This document shows, piece after piece, positions 41,417-51,602 of a DNA stretch of 64,000 bases. Both the position numbers and the translations under genes were made by a program. The notes below the pieces were generated by a model that saw only the letters and a list, made by a program, of their open reading frames with translations, ran no database searches and was not told where the DNA came from. The stretch is from 66-474 sp035606235. Its GTDB lineage: Bacteria; Pseudomonadota; Gammaproteobacteria; Xanthomonadales; Rhodanobacteraceae. Within the stretch, counting starts at the first letter, position 1; each line of letters starts with the position of its first letter. Where the stretch lies: NCBI GenBank assembly GCA_035606235.1, contig DATNFU010000026.1:62001-126000 (forward strand). The letters run 5' to 3'.

Positions 41417-42521
41417 GGCGCACACTCCCGAACGACCGGACTGGAATGCGACGCGGAGCAACCCGGTCGAGATATTGCTCCAGCGTTTCCACGCGATGCG
41501 CGGCGGTGTGTTCGGCCAGCACCCGTGCGCGCGCGGCGGTGCCGATCGCATGTCGGCGCCGCGCCGGCATGTCGCGCAACCAGTACAACACCTGTCGCGC
41601 ATCCTGCGCGATCAGGATTTCGCAGCCGGGTTCGAAGAACGAATCGAGCCCGGGCCACGCATCGGAAATGATCGGCGTACCGCAAGCCGCGGCCTCGAAC
41701 AGCCGTACGCTCGGCGACCAGCCCGCCGCGATCATGTCCGCGCGCGTCACGTTGAGCGTAAACCTCTGTTCGTTGTAAAAGCGTGGATGCTCGCCCGGCC
41801 CGAGATGCTCGATGCGATGGACATTGGCCGGCCATTCGATGGTTTCCGGATACTGCGGCCCGACCACCACGAAGCGGCCTGCCGACCAGGTTTGCGCGGG
41901 CTCCATCAGCAACCGTTGCAGGGTTGGCTGGCGATCATCGCTGTAGGTTCCCATGTAGCCGAGATCGAAGCGCGGCGCGACCTGCACCGGCGTATAGCGT
42001 TCGGCATCCACCGCGCAGTAGAACGGCAGCGCGTGCGCGCCGTAGCGCTGCTGCAGCGTTTGCAGCAGCGGACCGCCGGTAAAGGACAGGTAAAGATCGT
42101 AACCCGCGATCAGGCGGGGATGCAGGTAGTCGCACCGATCCCGCTCGAGTTTCGCCAGCGTCACCGGCGTGTCGATGTCGTAGAAAGCCGTGGCACCATG
42201 CGCGGTGTCCTGCACCCAGTCGCCGATTTCGATCCCGTCCGGCACATAGGAGCCGACGATCACCAGATCGGCATGCGCGATCGCCTCGGCGTGCACCTGT
42301 CTCAGTTCGTCGACGCTGCCATAGAGCGCGATGCAGGCGGCGAGGTCCGCCGGCGCATCCTGGTTCTGCGCGTACCAGCGCAGATCACGTTCGAGGAAGC
42401 GTACCTGATGCCCACGCCGCAGCAGTGCGCGGATCAATGCGCGATAAGTGGTGGCATGGCCGTTGCCCCAGGATGAGCGCAACGACAAGCCGAGGATCAC
42501 GATGTCCAGCGAGTTGTTCAT
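41400..42521 (-). CDS. CgeB-like glycosyltransferase
   Basis: A 373-residue protein, the same length as its paralogue at 29333–30454. It starts LDIVILGLSLRSSWGNGHATTYRAL and shows FYDIDTPVTLAKLERDRCDYL, LYLSFTGGPLLQTL, GYMGTYSDDRQPTLQRLL and LNVTRADMIAAGWSPSVRLFEAAACGTPIISDAWPGL. Probably a cytoplasmic GT-B transferase of the exopolysaccharide or glycolipid pathway. Its ATG overlaps the upstream gene stop by four bases. Finding one paralogue in each convergent arm ties the two operons together. Confidence 0.87.
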   Translation of the reverse strand: MNNSLDIVILGLSLRSSWGNGHATTYRALIRALLRRGHQVRFLERDLRWYAQNQDAPADLAACIALYGSVDELRQVHAEAIAHADLVIVGSYVPDGIEIGDWVQDTAHGATAFYDIDTPVTLAKLERDRCDYLHPRLIAGYDLYLSFTGGPLLQTLQQRYGAHALPFYCAVDAERYTPVQVAPRFDLGYMGTYSDDRQPTLQRLLMEPAQTWSAGRFVVVGPQYPETIEWPANVHRIEHLGPGEHPRFYNEQRFTLNVTRADMIAAGWSPSVRLFEAAACGTPIISDAWPGLDSFFEPGCEILIAQDARQVLYWLRDMPARRRHAIGTAARARVLAEHTAAHRVETLEQYLDRVAPRRIPVRSFGSVRHDSAA

Positions 42522-43666
42522 GCCAGCAATCCAGGTCGATGCGCGCCCGCGCGAGTGAAAGTCATCCTGTTCTCGGCCGCACTGGGCGTGTGCGGCGAGG
42601 CATCCAGCAATATCCGCTCCACCTGCGCCGCGCGCCGCGCGTAGGTGTGTTCGGCCAGCAGCCGCACGCGCGCGCGCGCGCCGATCCGCCGCGCATGCCG
42701 TGCGCCGATCGCGTGCATGTATTGCGCAACGGCCGCGCCGTCGCGGGCGACCAGCACCTCGCGATCGGGTTCCAGAAATTCCTCGATGCCTTCCCATGCA
42801 TCCACGATCAGGCAGGCGCCGGCGCCGGCGGCTTCGAACACGCGCGTGGGCGGCGACCAGCCGAACCTCGCCATGCTGTCGCGATTGATATTGAGCACCA
42901 GCTTGGCGCTGCAGTTGAAGGCATTGTGATCGGCGGTCGCCACGTGCCCCAGGGCGCGCACGTTGTCCGGCACGTCGCCCCAGCCGGCGCCGCCAAGCAG
43001 GAACCTGCAATGTGGCAGCCGCCGCGCCGCATCGAAAAAAAACCGATCCACGCGCGCTTCGCGATCGGGCAAGCGATTGCCGAGGAAACTCAAATCCGAC
43101 TGATAGCGCGGTTCCGGCAGCACCGGATGGTGGGTGTCGGGATCGAGCGCGTTGTAGATCGGCACGCACGCGCGCGCGCCGAAGCGCTGATACGCCGCGA
43201 TCACCGGCGGGCCGCCGCCATAGGTCAGGATCAGATCGTATTGGGGAACCAGGGCGCGAAACCGATCGGCGGAATCGGCCTGCATGCGTTCCAGCGTGGC
43301 CGGCGCATCCACGTCCCAGAACACCACCCGGCTGCCAGACGAACGCAAATTCAGCACCTCGCGCTCCAGTAGCGCATCGTTCACGCCGACGCCGCTGGCC
43401 TTGACCACGATGTCGGCGCCGCGTGCGGATTGCAGCGCGCGCAGCGCGCCCTCCTCGCTGGCCGGATACACGATCACGCGAGCCCATTCCGGCGGCTCGA
43501 TGTCACGATGCTGCTGGCGGTCGAAGGCGTCGGGTTCGTGGAAGGTTATGCGGTGTCCGCGCGCATGCAGTGCGCGGATGATGCCGCGGTAATAAGTCGC
43601 CGCACCGTTCCAGTACGAGGACACCAGGCTGGAACCGAAGAACGCGATGTTCAGTGAATCGCTCAT
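42518..43666 (-). CDS. CgeB-like glycosyltransferase
   Basis: A 382-residue GT-B protein of the CgeB group but distinct from its neighbour. It opens LNIAFFGSSLVSSYWNGAATYYRGII. It has VVFWDVDAPATLERM and ILTYGGGPPVIAAYQRFGA in the N-domain, then DLSFLGNRLPDREARVD and NINRDSMARFGWSPPTRVFEAAGAGACLIVDAWEGI in the C-domain. Donor unknown. Four-base overlaps link it to the genes on both sides. Confidence 0.87.
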   Translation of the reverse strand: MSDSLNIAFFGSSLVSSYWNGAATYYRGIIRALHARGHRITFHEPDAFDRQQHRDIEPPEWARVIVYPASEEGALRALQSARGADIVVKASGVGVNDALLEREVLNLRSSGSRVVFWDVDAPATLERMQADSADRFRALVPQYDLILTYGGGPPVIAAYQRFGARACVPIYNALDPDTHHPVLPEPRYQSDLSFLGNRLPDREARVDRFFFDAARRLPHCRFLLGGAGWGDVPDNVRALGHVATADHNAFNCSAKLVLNINRDSMARFGWSPPTRVFEAAGAGACLIVDAWEGIEEFLEPDREVLVARDGAAVAQYMHAIGARHARRIGARARVRLLAEHTYARRAAQVERILLDASPHTPSAAENRMTFTRAGAHRPGLLA

Positions 43667-44814
43667 CGCGTCACTCCCATCGCGAGCCTGGAGCGTGCCT
43701 CAGCGCGCTGCCAGGCCGCCATGGTCGGATGCAGTGCCCCGATGATCTGTAGCAATTCGTCCACGCGGTGCGCGCAGGTGTGGCGCGCGCGGATGGTTTC
43801 CACACCATTGGCGGCCAGCGAACGCGCGAGTTCCGCATCCTGCAGCACCGCGCGCAACTTGCGGGTCATGTCGGCGCCGTCGCGTGCAACGAGGTAATCC
43901 CTGCCGGGACGGAACAGACCTTCGACATCTTCCCAAGGCGCGCACACCAGCGGAATGCCGCAGGCCAGCGCCTCGAACACACGGATGGTCGGGACGCCAG
44001 GCAGCGCGCGCACGTACGGACGGCGCGGCACGTGCACGGTGACGCGGTTGCGCGCGAACACCTCCGGCACCCGGAAGTTGGGCAGCCAGCCGCGGTAGTC
44101 GATGCCCGCGTGCGCCAGCTTGGCCAGCGCGTGCGCCGGATATCGCACGCCATGCACGCGCGCGACCAGATGCAGCGCACGCACGGGTTCGATCAGAAAC
44201 TCCGCGAGCTCCTGCGCGCGCTCGTCGTCGCCCCAGTTGCCGATCCAGACCAGATCGCCTTGCGCGGGCAGTTCCGGGTAGGGATGGAACACGCGCACAT
44301 CGGCGGCTTCGTGCCAGACCCAGGCGCGCGCGCACCAGCCCTGATCGAGATAGCGCTGCCGGACAGCCGCGCCGAACGCAAGCACACCATCCACATCGCG
44401 CAAATCGAAGCGCGCCATTTCATCGGGCGCGGTGACCGAGCGGTGATGGGTGTCGTGAAACAGCAGGCGCAAACCGGGCGCGCGCCGCCGGTACGCGCCC
44501 AGCCGCTCCAGCAGTGCCGGATGATTCCACTCGTGCACGATCGCGACGTCCGCCTCGTCGAGCGCATGGTCGATATCGAGCCGATCGATGTCATACAGGC
44601 GGCTGCGCAGGCGCGGGAAACGACAGGCAAACTGGCGCAGCGGCGCCTCGCCATGCATCGCGATCAACTTGCCGCGGCTCCAGCCATCGGCGGGTTCGTA
44701 GACATCCACCTGATGCCCGCGGGCCAGCAGTTCACCGACCACGCCACGCAGGAAATGCGCGTTGCCGTGGTTCCAGTCCGACACCAGCGAGTGATAGAAC
44801 AGTACGAATTTCAC
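43663..44814 (-). CDS. glycosyltransferase, CgeB/GT4-like
   Basis: A 383-residue GT-B protein. The N-domain reads FVLFYHSLVSDWNHGNAHFLRGVVGELLARGH and ADVAIVHEWNHPALLERLG. The C-domain has LVWIGNWGDDERAQEL, RGWLPNFRVPEVFARNRVTVHVPRRPY and IRVFEALACGIPLVCAPWEDV. Sequence style is intermediate between CgeB and GT4. It overlaps its neighbours by four bases on both sides, consistent with one polycistronic message. Specificity unknown. Confidence 0.85.
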   Translation of the reverse strand: MKFVLFYHSLVSDWNHGNAHFLRGVVGELLARGHQVDVYEPADGWSRGKLIAMHGEAPLRQFACRFPRLRSRLYDIDRLDIDHALDEADVAIVHEWNHPALLERLGAYRRRAPGLRLLFHDTHHRSVTAPDEMARFDLRDVDGVLAFGAAVRQRYLDQGWCARAWVWHEAADVRVFHPYPELPAQGDLVWIGNWGDDERAQELAEFLIEPVRALHLVARVHGVRYPAHALAKLAHAGIDYRGWLPNFRVPEVFARNRVTVHVPRRPYVRALPGVPTIRVFEALACGIPLVCAPWEDVEGLFRPGRDYLVARDGADMTRKLRAVLQDAELARSLAANGVETIRARHTCAHRVDELLQIIGALHPTMAAWQRAEARSRLAMGVTR

Positions 44815-45983
44815 GGCAGCATTTCCATCGACGCGCCGAACGCGCGACGCGCCAATAAATCGGCGTAAGCCTCCAGATAGCCGTCGGCCATCGCGCGCGG
44901 CGTCAGGTGTGCGGCACGACGGTGGGCGCGCGCCATGCCGCGGGCGCGCAGCACGTCGTCGGCGATCAACCGGCGCAAGGTGGCACTGAGCGCGTCGGGA
45001 TCGTTCGGTGGCACGAACAGCGCGGCGCCATCCCAGGTTTCACGCAGCGAATCGATGTCGCCCAGCACCAGGGCGCAGCCGGCTTCCGCGGCCTCGAGCA
45101 CCGACAAGCCGAACGGCTCGTAACGCGCGGGCAGCGCGTAGATGGAAGCCTTGGCGAACCAGCGTCGCAGAGTATCGCCGCCCAGCTTGCCCAGCATGCG
45201 CACGTTCAAGTATCCGGCGTGCTCACTTTCGCGATCCGAATGCGGCCCGCGATGGGCACCTGCGATGCACACCGGCCACGGCACCCGCGCGGCAATCGCC
45301 GCCAGTGCGGCGAGGTTCTTGCCTTGGTCCCAGACACGCCCGGCGGAGAAAATCACGCCTTTCTTGACGCGCCGCGCAACGCCCAGCCTCCTGCCGTTTG
45401 CAATCACCCGCGCGTTGCGCAGCGGCCCGTAGAAACATTGCAGCGAGGACAACATCGCGTTCGTCGGCGCGACCACCAGATCGGAGGCATGCAGGCCGGC
45501 GGCGACGTGTTGCCGATAGCGCGACCATTGCGCGGCTGGCGCGGGTTCCCCGTGCACCGCGCGCCACCACGACAACACGCAGGAATGCCCGACCGTCAGA
45601 ACCGGTGCGGGCCAAGCCAGATCGCCGTGACCGAGATCGTTCAAGTGCACCACATCCGGCCGCACTTCATGCGCGATGCCGAGCAGCCACTCGCCGGCGT
45701 CCCGCACATCGCGCCAGGGATCATCCATCCACACCAGCCGGTAGTGACTGACGCGCAGATCGAGTCCGGCGATCGTCGCGGCTTCACGGCGCTGCTCGCG
45801 ATCCGGAAAGCCACCCATCGTCGCCAGGGTGATCTCGCAGCCGCGTGCGGTGAGCGCGCGGCACAACTCCAGCGCGTACTGCCATACGCCGCCTTGCGTG
45901 TCGGCGGTCATCAGCACGCGGCGGCGCCCGCCTAAACTCCGCAGCGCCTGCGCACGCATGGGGACAGCAAGCTCAGCGCCCAT
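44811..45983 (-). CDS. GT4-family glycosyltransferase
   Basis: A retaining GT-B enzyme, 390 residues from the start given. Landmarks are VLMTADTQGGVWQYALELCRAL, VRPDVVHLNDLGHGDL, GVIFSAGRVWDQGKNLAALAAIA, and YALPARYEPFGLSVLEAAEAGCALVLGD with the EX7E-type glutamates. Start choice is uncertain: ATG 45983 overlaps the Gfo/Idh stop by 11 bp, while ATG 45959 and a later ATG at the VLMTADT segment are alternatives without clear Shine-Dalgarno sites. It overlaps the downstream gene by four bases. Confidence 0.86.
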   Translation of the reverse strand: MGAELAVPMRAQALRSLGGRRRVLMTADTQGGVWQYALELCRALTARGCEITLATMGGFPDREQRREAATIAGLDLRVSHYRLVWMDDPWRDVRDAGEWLLGIAHEVRPDVVHLNDLGHGDLAWPAPVLTVGHSCVLSWWRAVHGEPAPAAQWSRYRQHVAAGLHASDLVVAPTNAMLSSLQCFYGPLRNARVIANGRRLGVARRVKKGVIFSAGRVWDQGKNLAALAAIAARVPWPVCIAGAHRGPHSDRESEHAGYLNVRMLGKLGGDTLRRWFAKASIYALPARYEPFGLSVLEAAEAGCALVLGDIDSLRETWDGAALFVPPNDPDALSATLRRLIADDVLRARGMARAHRRAAHLTPRAMADGYLEAYADLLARRAFGASMEMLP

Positions 45984-47076
45984 AGATGTGATCCACGATG
46001 GCGGCGACATCGACCAGATGTTCGGCCGCGTCGTCATAAGTCGGATCGATCGCCAGCCGCTCCGCCCATGCCAGCAACGCGCGGCCGCCCCAGGAATCCG
46101 GCGGCGAGGCAAGGTTCTCGCGGTGCGTGCCGCGGAAGCGGTCCACCGTGAAGTCGTAGAACGAACCGGCGACATTGCGCAGCGAGGCGCCACCCTTGGT
46201 GCCATAAAACGATGCCTCGATCTGCGCATCGCAACCGGCCGGCAGATTCCACGAACAGACCATGCGCACACAGGCGCCACTTTCCTGTCGCCATTGCACG
46301 CTGGCGTAATCCTCGACTTCGTGGATTGGCCACGCGAGCGTGCGGCCGTGCGCGAACAACTGCGCCTCCAGCGCCTGCGCACGCGTGCAGCCGGTGATCC
46401 AGCAAGCCAGATCGATCAGGTGTATTCCCAAATCCATCACGCAACCGCCGCCCGAGCGCCGGATATCCCGGAACCACGGCTTGTCCGGGCCATAGGCGTT
46501 ATGGAAGGCCAGTTCGATCGCATAGATCTCGCCGAGTTCGCCGCGGCTGATCAGCTCGCGCACGCGCGACACTCCCGCGACATGGCGATAACTGAAATCC
46601 ACTTGCAGCAGCCGATCGCTGCGGCGCGCGCATTCGATCACGTCGCGCGCCTCCTGCGCGGTGCGGGTCAGCGGCTTCTGGCAGAACACCGCCAAGCCAC
46701 ACTCCAGCGCTTCGATTGCCTGGCGCGCATGTGCGCCGCTGGGCGTGGCGATCACCAAACCGTCAAGGTCCTCGCCAAGCAACGACGCATAGGAATTGTG
46801 CGCACGCGCGCCTCGGGCCAGCGAGGCGGCGGCATGCAGCGCCGCACCGTCCTGATCGGCCACCGCGACGACTTCACCCAGTCCACTTTCCAGCAGACAT
46901 TGCATGCGTTGACGGCCGATCCAGCCGACGCCGAGGAATCCCAGTCGCGGTCGGGCAGGCAGCAGTTGCGATCCGGCTTGATTGGCAGATCGCGGTGCCT
47001 GCGAAGGCGGAGCGTGGCCGCCGACCGGAGGACGCGCCACGGATGGCATCGCGAAATTGTCCGGTTGTGCGTTCAC
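45973..47076 (-). CDS. Gfo/Idh/MocA-family oxidoreductase
   Basis: A 367-residue NAD(P)-dependent dehydrogenase. A disordered N-terminal extension of about 40 residues precedes the Rossmann start LGFLGVGWIGRQRMQCLLESG. VIATPSGAHARQAIEAL, the catalytic-type EKP motif as CQKPLTRTAQEA, and GGGCVMDLGIHLIDLACWI follow. Such enzymes oxidise or reduce inositols, UDP-sugars or other polyols. With inositol-phosphate synthase in the partner operon, an inositol or nucleotide-sugar substrate is plausible. The usual EKP glutamate is Gln here. The GTG start overlaps the previous stop as GTGA. Confidence 0.87.
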   Translation of the reverse strand: MNAQPDNFAMPSVARPPVGGHAPPSQAPRSANQAGSQLLPARPRLGFLGVGWIGRQRMQCLLESGLGEVVAVADQDGAALHAAASLARGARAHNSYASLLGEDLDGLVIATPSGAHARQAIEALECGLAVFCQKPLTRTAQEARDVIECARRSDRLLQVDFSYRHVAGVSRVRELISRGELGEIYAIELAFHNAYGPDKPWFRDIRRSGGGCVMDLGIHLIDLACWITGCTRAQALEAQLFAHGRTLAWPIHEVEDYASVQWRQESGACVRMVCSWNLPAGCDAQIEASFYGTKGGASLRNVAGSFYDFTVDRFRGTHRENLASPPDSWGGRALLAWAERLAIDPTYDDAAEHLVDVAAIVDHIYGR

Positions 47077-48041
47077 ATCGTCACCACTGCCTTGAGGAAT
47101 CCTTCCGGACGCGCACGCATCAGCTCGAATGCCGAGCCCAGTTCGCGAAGGGGAACCCGATGTGTCAGCAGCGCGGCCGTATCCAGCCGTCCATCGCGCA
47201 GCGCATCCATCGCTTCGTGCAAGCCGCGCGCGGCCACTCGCGGATCGCGTTCGTGCGCGTTGATGACATCCAGTCCGCGCCAGTTCCACTGCTGCATGTC
47301 CACCTGCCGCAAGCCATCCTGGTGATAGCCCGCGATCATCAGCCGCCCGCTGGTCGCGCTGATCGCGCTGGCGATATCCAGGGTGACCTGTTCGCCCGCG
47401 GCTTCGATCACGCGCTCGCAACCGGCGCCGTCGGTGAGTTCGCGCACCGCGCCGATCGCGGCATGCGGGTCTTCCGTGGCGAAGACGTGTGTCGCACCGC
47501 ACACACGCGCGATTTCCAGCGCATACGGACGGCGTGACAGCGCGACCACGCGCGCGCCTGCATGCACGGCAAGCTGGATCAGCAGTGCACCGATGAACCC
47601 CACGCCGACAACGGCCACCCATTGCTCGCGCCGGATGTCGCTACGACGAAAAATGTTCATCGCGCATGCCAGCGGCTCGCCGGGCAACGGCCGCGCTTGC
47701 GCACAGGCGGGAATCCGCGCGACCGCATTCGCCATCGCCACGTCGTAATCGGCATAGGCGCGGCCCGACAGCAGCGCGACCTGCTCTCCGATGCAGAAGT
47801 CCTCGACGCCCTCGCCCAGTGCGGCGATCTCGCCCCAGCCTTCGTGCCCCGGCGTGCCGGGATCGAGTGGATATTTGAACCACGGGCGTCCCGCCCATAC
47901 CGGCAGATTGGACGCGCACACGCCGCAACCGTGCAGGCGCACGCAAACCTCGTTGGCGCGCGGCCTCGGCACCGGCACGCGCTCCAGTGCGATGCGGCCA
48001 TCGCCGCGCATCACCGCGGCTTCCATGACGGCGCTGCTCAT
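47073..48041 (-). CDS. zinc-type medium-chain alcohol dehydrogenase (MDR)
   Basis: A 322-residue MDR protein, slightly short for the family. Catalytic-zinc residues appear as GCGVCASNLPVW and GTPGHEGWGEIAALG. The nucleotide-binding start is WVAVVGVGFIGALLIQLAVHAGARVVALSR. The four-cysteine structural-zinc lobe seems to be missing: the expected segment reads ARIPACAQARPLPGEPLACAM. The substrate is probably a sugar or polyol given its position between an SDR epimerase and a Gfo/Idh enzyme. Four-base overlaps on both sides (GTGA with the downstream Gfo/Idh gene, ATGA with the upstream SDR gene). Confidence 0.87.
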   Translation of the reverse strand: MSSAVMEAAVMRGDGRIALERVPVPRPRANEVCVRLHGCGVCASNLPVWAGRPWFKYPLDPGTPGHEGWGEIAALGEGVEDFCIGEQVALLSGRAYADYDVAMANAVARIPACAQARPLPGEPLACAMNIFRRSDIRREQWVAVVGVGFIGALLIQLAVHAGARVVALSRRPYALEIARVCGATHVFATEDPHAAIGAVRELTDGAGCERVIEAAGEQVTLDIASAISATSGRLMIAGYHQDGLRQVDMQQWNWRGLDVINAHERDPRVAARGLHEAMDALRDGRLDTAALLTHRVPLRELGSAFELMRARPEGFLKAVVTM

Positions 48042-49114
48042 GCCGCATGCGCTCCGGCGGTGTCGTGTTCTTCCTGAAATGCCTGCGCGCGCAACCAGTC
48101 GTGCAGACGCGCGACGCCCACCTCCGGCGACACTCGCGGGCGCCAGCCGGTGGCGCCCTGGAACGCGCGCGTGTCGGAGACGTAATAGCGTTGATCGCCG
48201 ACCCGCCAGGGCGCGTGCGTCACGCGTGGCGGATGGCCCTGCAGCTCACCGATGCGCGCCAGCAATTCCAGCAGACTCAGCGTGTGCTGCGGGCCGCCGC
48301 CGATGTTGAACGCGCATCCGCGCAATTTCGGCATGTGCGATTGACACGCGAGCAGCGCCTCGACCAGATCGTCCACATGAAGAATGTCGCGCACCTGCCG
48401 ACCATCGCCGTACACGGTGATCGCGCGGCGTTGCAGCGCGCGAATCAGGAAATGCGCGACCCAACCCTGATCCTCGTTGCCGAACTGATGCGGGCCGTAG
48501 ATGCAGCTCATCCGCAGCACCGCCGCGGCAATCCCGAAGCTGCGCGCGTAATCGAGCACGTATTGGTCGGCACCGCCCTTGGAGCAACCGTACGGGCTGT
48601 GGAAATCCAGCGGCCGCCGCTCCGAAATGCCGCTCTGACGCAGATGCGTGTAGCGAGGCTGGTAGCGCGTCGGCGTGGTCTCCAGCTCCACGTCCGCCAG
48701 CGCGCCGTAAACTTTATTGGTGGAAGTGAACACCAGCGTGGGCGGATGCCGCTCGGCGCGGATCGCTTCCAGCAGGTTCAGGGTGCCGCGGAGATTGATC
48801 TCGAAATCGGTGATCGGATCGGCGAGGCTCGACGTCACCGCGACCTGCGCCGCGAAGTGGAACACCTGGGTCGCGCCGGCGACGGCGTCCCGCAGCGCCT
48901 GCGCATCGCGCGTATCGGCCACGCGCACCTGCAACGTGTCTCCAAACTGCGCGCGCAACCAGTTGAGGTTGCGCTCCACGCCGGGACGCGAAAGATTGTC
49001 GTAGATCGTGACCGCGCGGCCCATCGACAACAGGTGCGCGGCGAGATTGGCGCCGATGAAGCCGGCGCCCCCGGTAATCAGCACCGGCGACTGTCCGGAG
49101 GATGGCGTGTTCAC
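48038..49114 (-). CDS. NAD-dependent SDR epimerase, CDP-paratose 2-epimerase-like
   Basis: A 358-residue extended SDR. The NAD site is VLITGGAGFIGANLAAHLL. The phrases DFEINLRGTLNLLEAIR and FTSTNKVYGAL, followed by LDFHSPYGCSKGGADQYVLDYAR with the YxxxK catalytic pair, resemble CDP-paratose/tyvelose 2-epimerases. SCIYGPHQFGNEDQGWVAHF and the long insert between Ser and Tyr also fit. Actual nucleotide sugar unknown. GTG start overlaps the upstream stop (GTGA); its own stop overlaps the MDR start. Confidence 0.87.
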   Translation of the reverse strand: MNTPSSGQSPVLITGGAGFIGANLAAHLLSMGRAVTIYDNLSRPGVERNLNWLRAQFGDTLQVRVADTRDAQALRDAVAGATQVFHFAAQVAVTSSLADPITDFEINLRGTLNLLEAIRAERHPPTLVFTSTNKVYGALADVELETTPTRYQPRYTHLRQSGISERRPLDFHSPYGCSKGGADQYVLDYARSFGIAAAVLRMSCIYGPHQFGNEDQGWVAHFLIRALQRRAITVYGDGRQVRDILHVDDLVEALLACQSHMPKLRGCAFNIGGGPQHTLSLLELLARIGELQGHPPRVTHAPWRVGDQRYYVSDTRAFQGATGWRPRVSPEVGVARLHDWLRAQAFQEEHDTAGAHAA

Positions 49115-50251
49115 AATCGCAACCCCCGCTTGGCGAGTTCTTCGGCCGCGGCGTCCACGCGATCGAACGCGCGCTGGCCCAGCATCCAGTCCACCAGTTC
49201 GCTCAAGCCGTCGGTGAGCGACACCTGCGGGACATAGCCCAGCAGTTCGGCCGCCAGCGCGATGTCGGCGAAGCAATGGCGAATGTCGCCGACGCGCACC
49301 TTGCGCGTGACTTGCGGCGGTTGATCCTCGATCGCCAGCGCCTGTGCCATCGCCGCGGCGACACCGAGTATCGAAATCGAACGGCCGCTGCCGACGTTGA
49401 TCACACTGCCGCCGATGTCATCGGTCTGCAGCGCGAGCCGGCAAGCCCGCGCGACGTCGCGCACGTTGACGAAGTCGCGCCGTTGCAGGCCGTCTTCGAA
49501 AATCATCGGCGCGCGCTGGTTGAGATAGCGCGAGGCGAAGATCGCCAGCACGCCGGTATACGGGTTCGACAGTGCCTGCCGCGTGCCGTAGATATTGAAG
49601 AAGCGCAGCGCCACGGCGGGTACGCCATAAGCATGACCGATCATCAGGCACAGGCGTTCCTGATCGAGCTTGGACAACGCGTACACCGAAGTCGGAACGC
49701 TCGGCTTTTCTTCCGGCGTCGGAATCGGCGTCAGCGGCTGACTGTCCGCATCGCGCAATTCGAAATCGCCCATCCGCAAGCGTTCCGGCGAGCGCTCCGG
49801 CGGATCCACCAGCGTGCCGTCCGGCGCGCGGCAGCGGCCCTCGCCATACACGCTCATGCTGGAAGCCACGATCAAGCGCTGCACGGGCGCGGCGCTCAGC
49901 GCCTCCAGCAACACCGCGGTGCCGCGATTGTTGACATCGGTGTAGCGCTCGATTTCATACATGCTCTGGCCGACGCCGACCGCGGCGGCGAAGTGGAACA
50001 CCGCCTCCACCCCGCGCAATGCGCGATTGACCGCCGCGCGATCGCGCACGTCGCCGCGCAGAAGTTCCACTTCCGGGTTGAGGTACGCAGGCCGCGCGAT
50101 GGCGTCACCGTGCACCTGCGCGTCGAGGTTGTCCAGCACGCGCACGCGATAGCCGTGTTCGAGCAGTTCGTCGGCCAGGTGCGAGCCGACGAACCCCGCG
50201 CCGCCGGTGATCAGCACGCTGCCGGATGCCAGGCCGGCGCCGGCGTTGCCG

Positions 50252-50265
<14 letters not shown>
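49111..50265 (-). CDS. NAD-dependent SDR epimerase/dehydratase
   Basis: A 384-residue extended SDR with VLITGGAGFVGSHLADELLEHG, FHFAAAVGVGQSMYEIERY and VASSMSVYGEG. A roughly 50-residue insert follows, then VYALSKLDQERLCL (YxxxK) and RFFNIYGTRQALSNPYTGVLAIF. The pattern is closest to dTDP-L-rhamnose 4-epimerase-like enzymes, but the sugar cannot be fixed. It overlaps the UDP-xylose synthase gene by 14 bp at its start. Confidence 0.86.
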
Positions 50266-51259
<994 letters not shown>

Positions 51260-51602
51260 CCTGAGGTTCCTTCCGTGGCGCTTCCATGAGCCGCGTGCGT
51301 TTCCGGCAGCAAGATGCGTGCCGCTGACGCGCTCCGCGCCGCACGCAAGCGGCACGTGCCTCGCCACGCAAGGCGCGAGGTAAGTCAGGCAGGTACATGC
51401 GTCCCAAGATGAAGAGGCCGTGTGCGAACGCGGCGTGACCGGCAAGTCAGCCCGCGGCGAATCGGTTCGAGTGAATCGGTAATCCTTTTCGAGCGCGCGT
51501 GTAACTCTTCCACAATCCCGATCCAGCTCTCGACCCAAGTTGGATTGTCGCCAGGCTCGATTTTTCGCCGGCAGCGCCGCGCCCGACGGAGCGCCGCGAA
51601 GA
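51260..51602. other. regulatory gap upstream of the right glycan operon
   Basis: 343 bp without a gene, carrying the sigma-54 promoter at 51308–51323 and, further left on the minus strand reading, GC-rich sequence. The upstream part is long enough for activator sites, none of which I can identify. Confidence 0.45.
51308..51323 (-). promoter_or_regulatory. sigma-54 promoter of the right glycan operon
   Basis: Minus-strand CGGCAC-GCATC-TTGCT keeps GG-N10-GC and departs from TGGCAC-N5-TTGCW only at the first base. The predicted start near 51296 gives a 37-nt leader with the GGAAGGAA site before the UDP-xylose synthase ATG. Confidence 0.6.
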
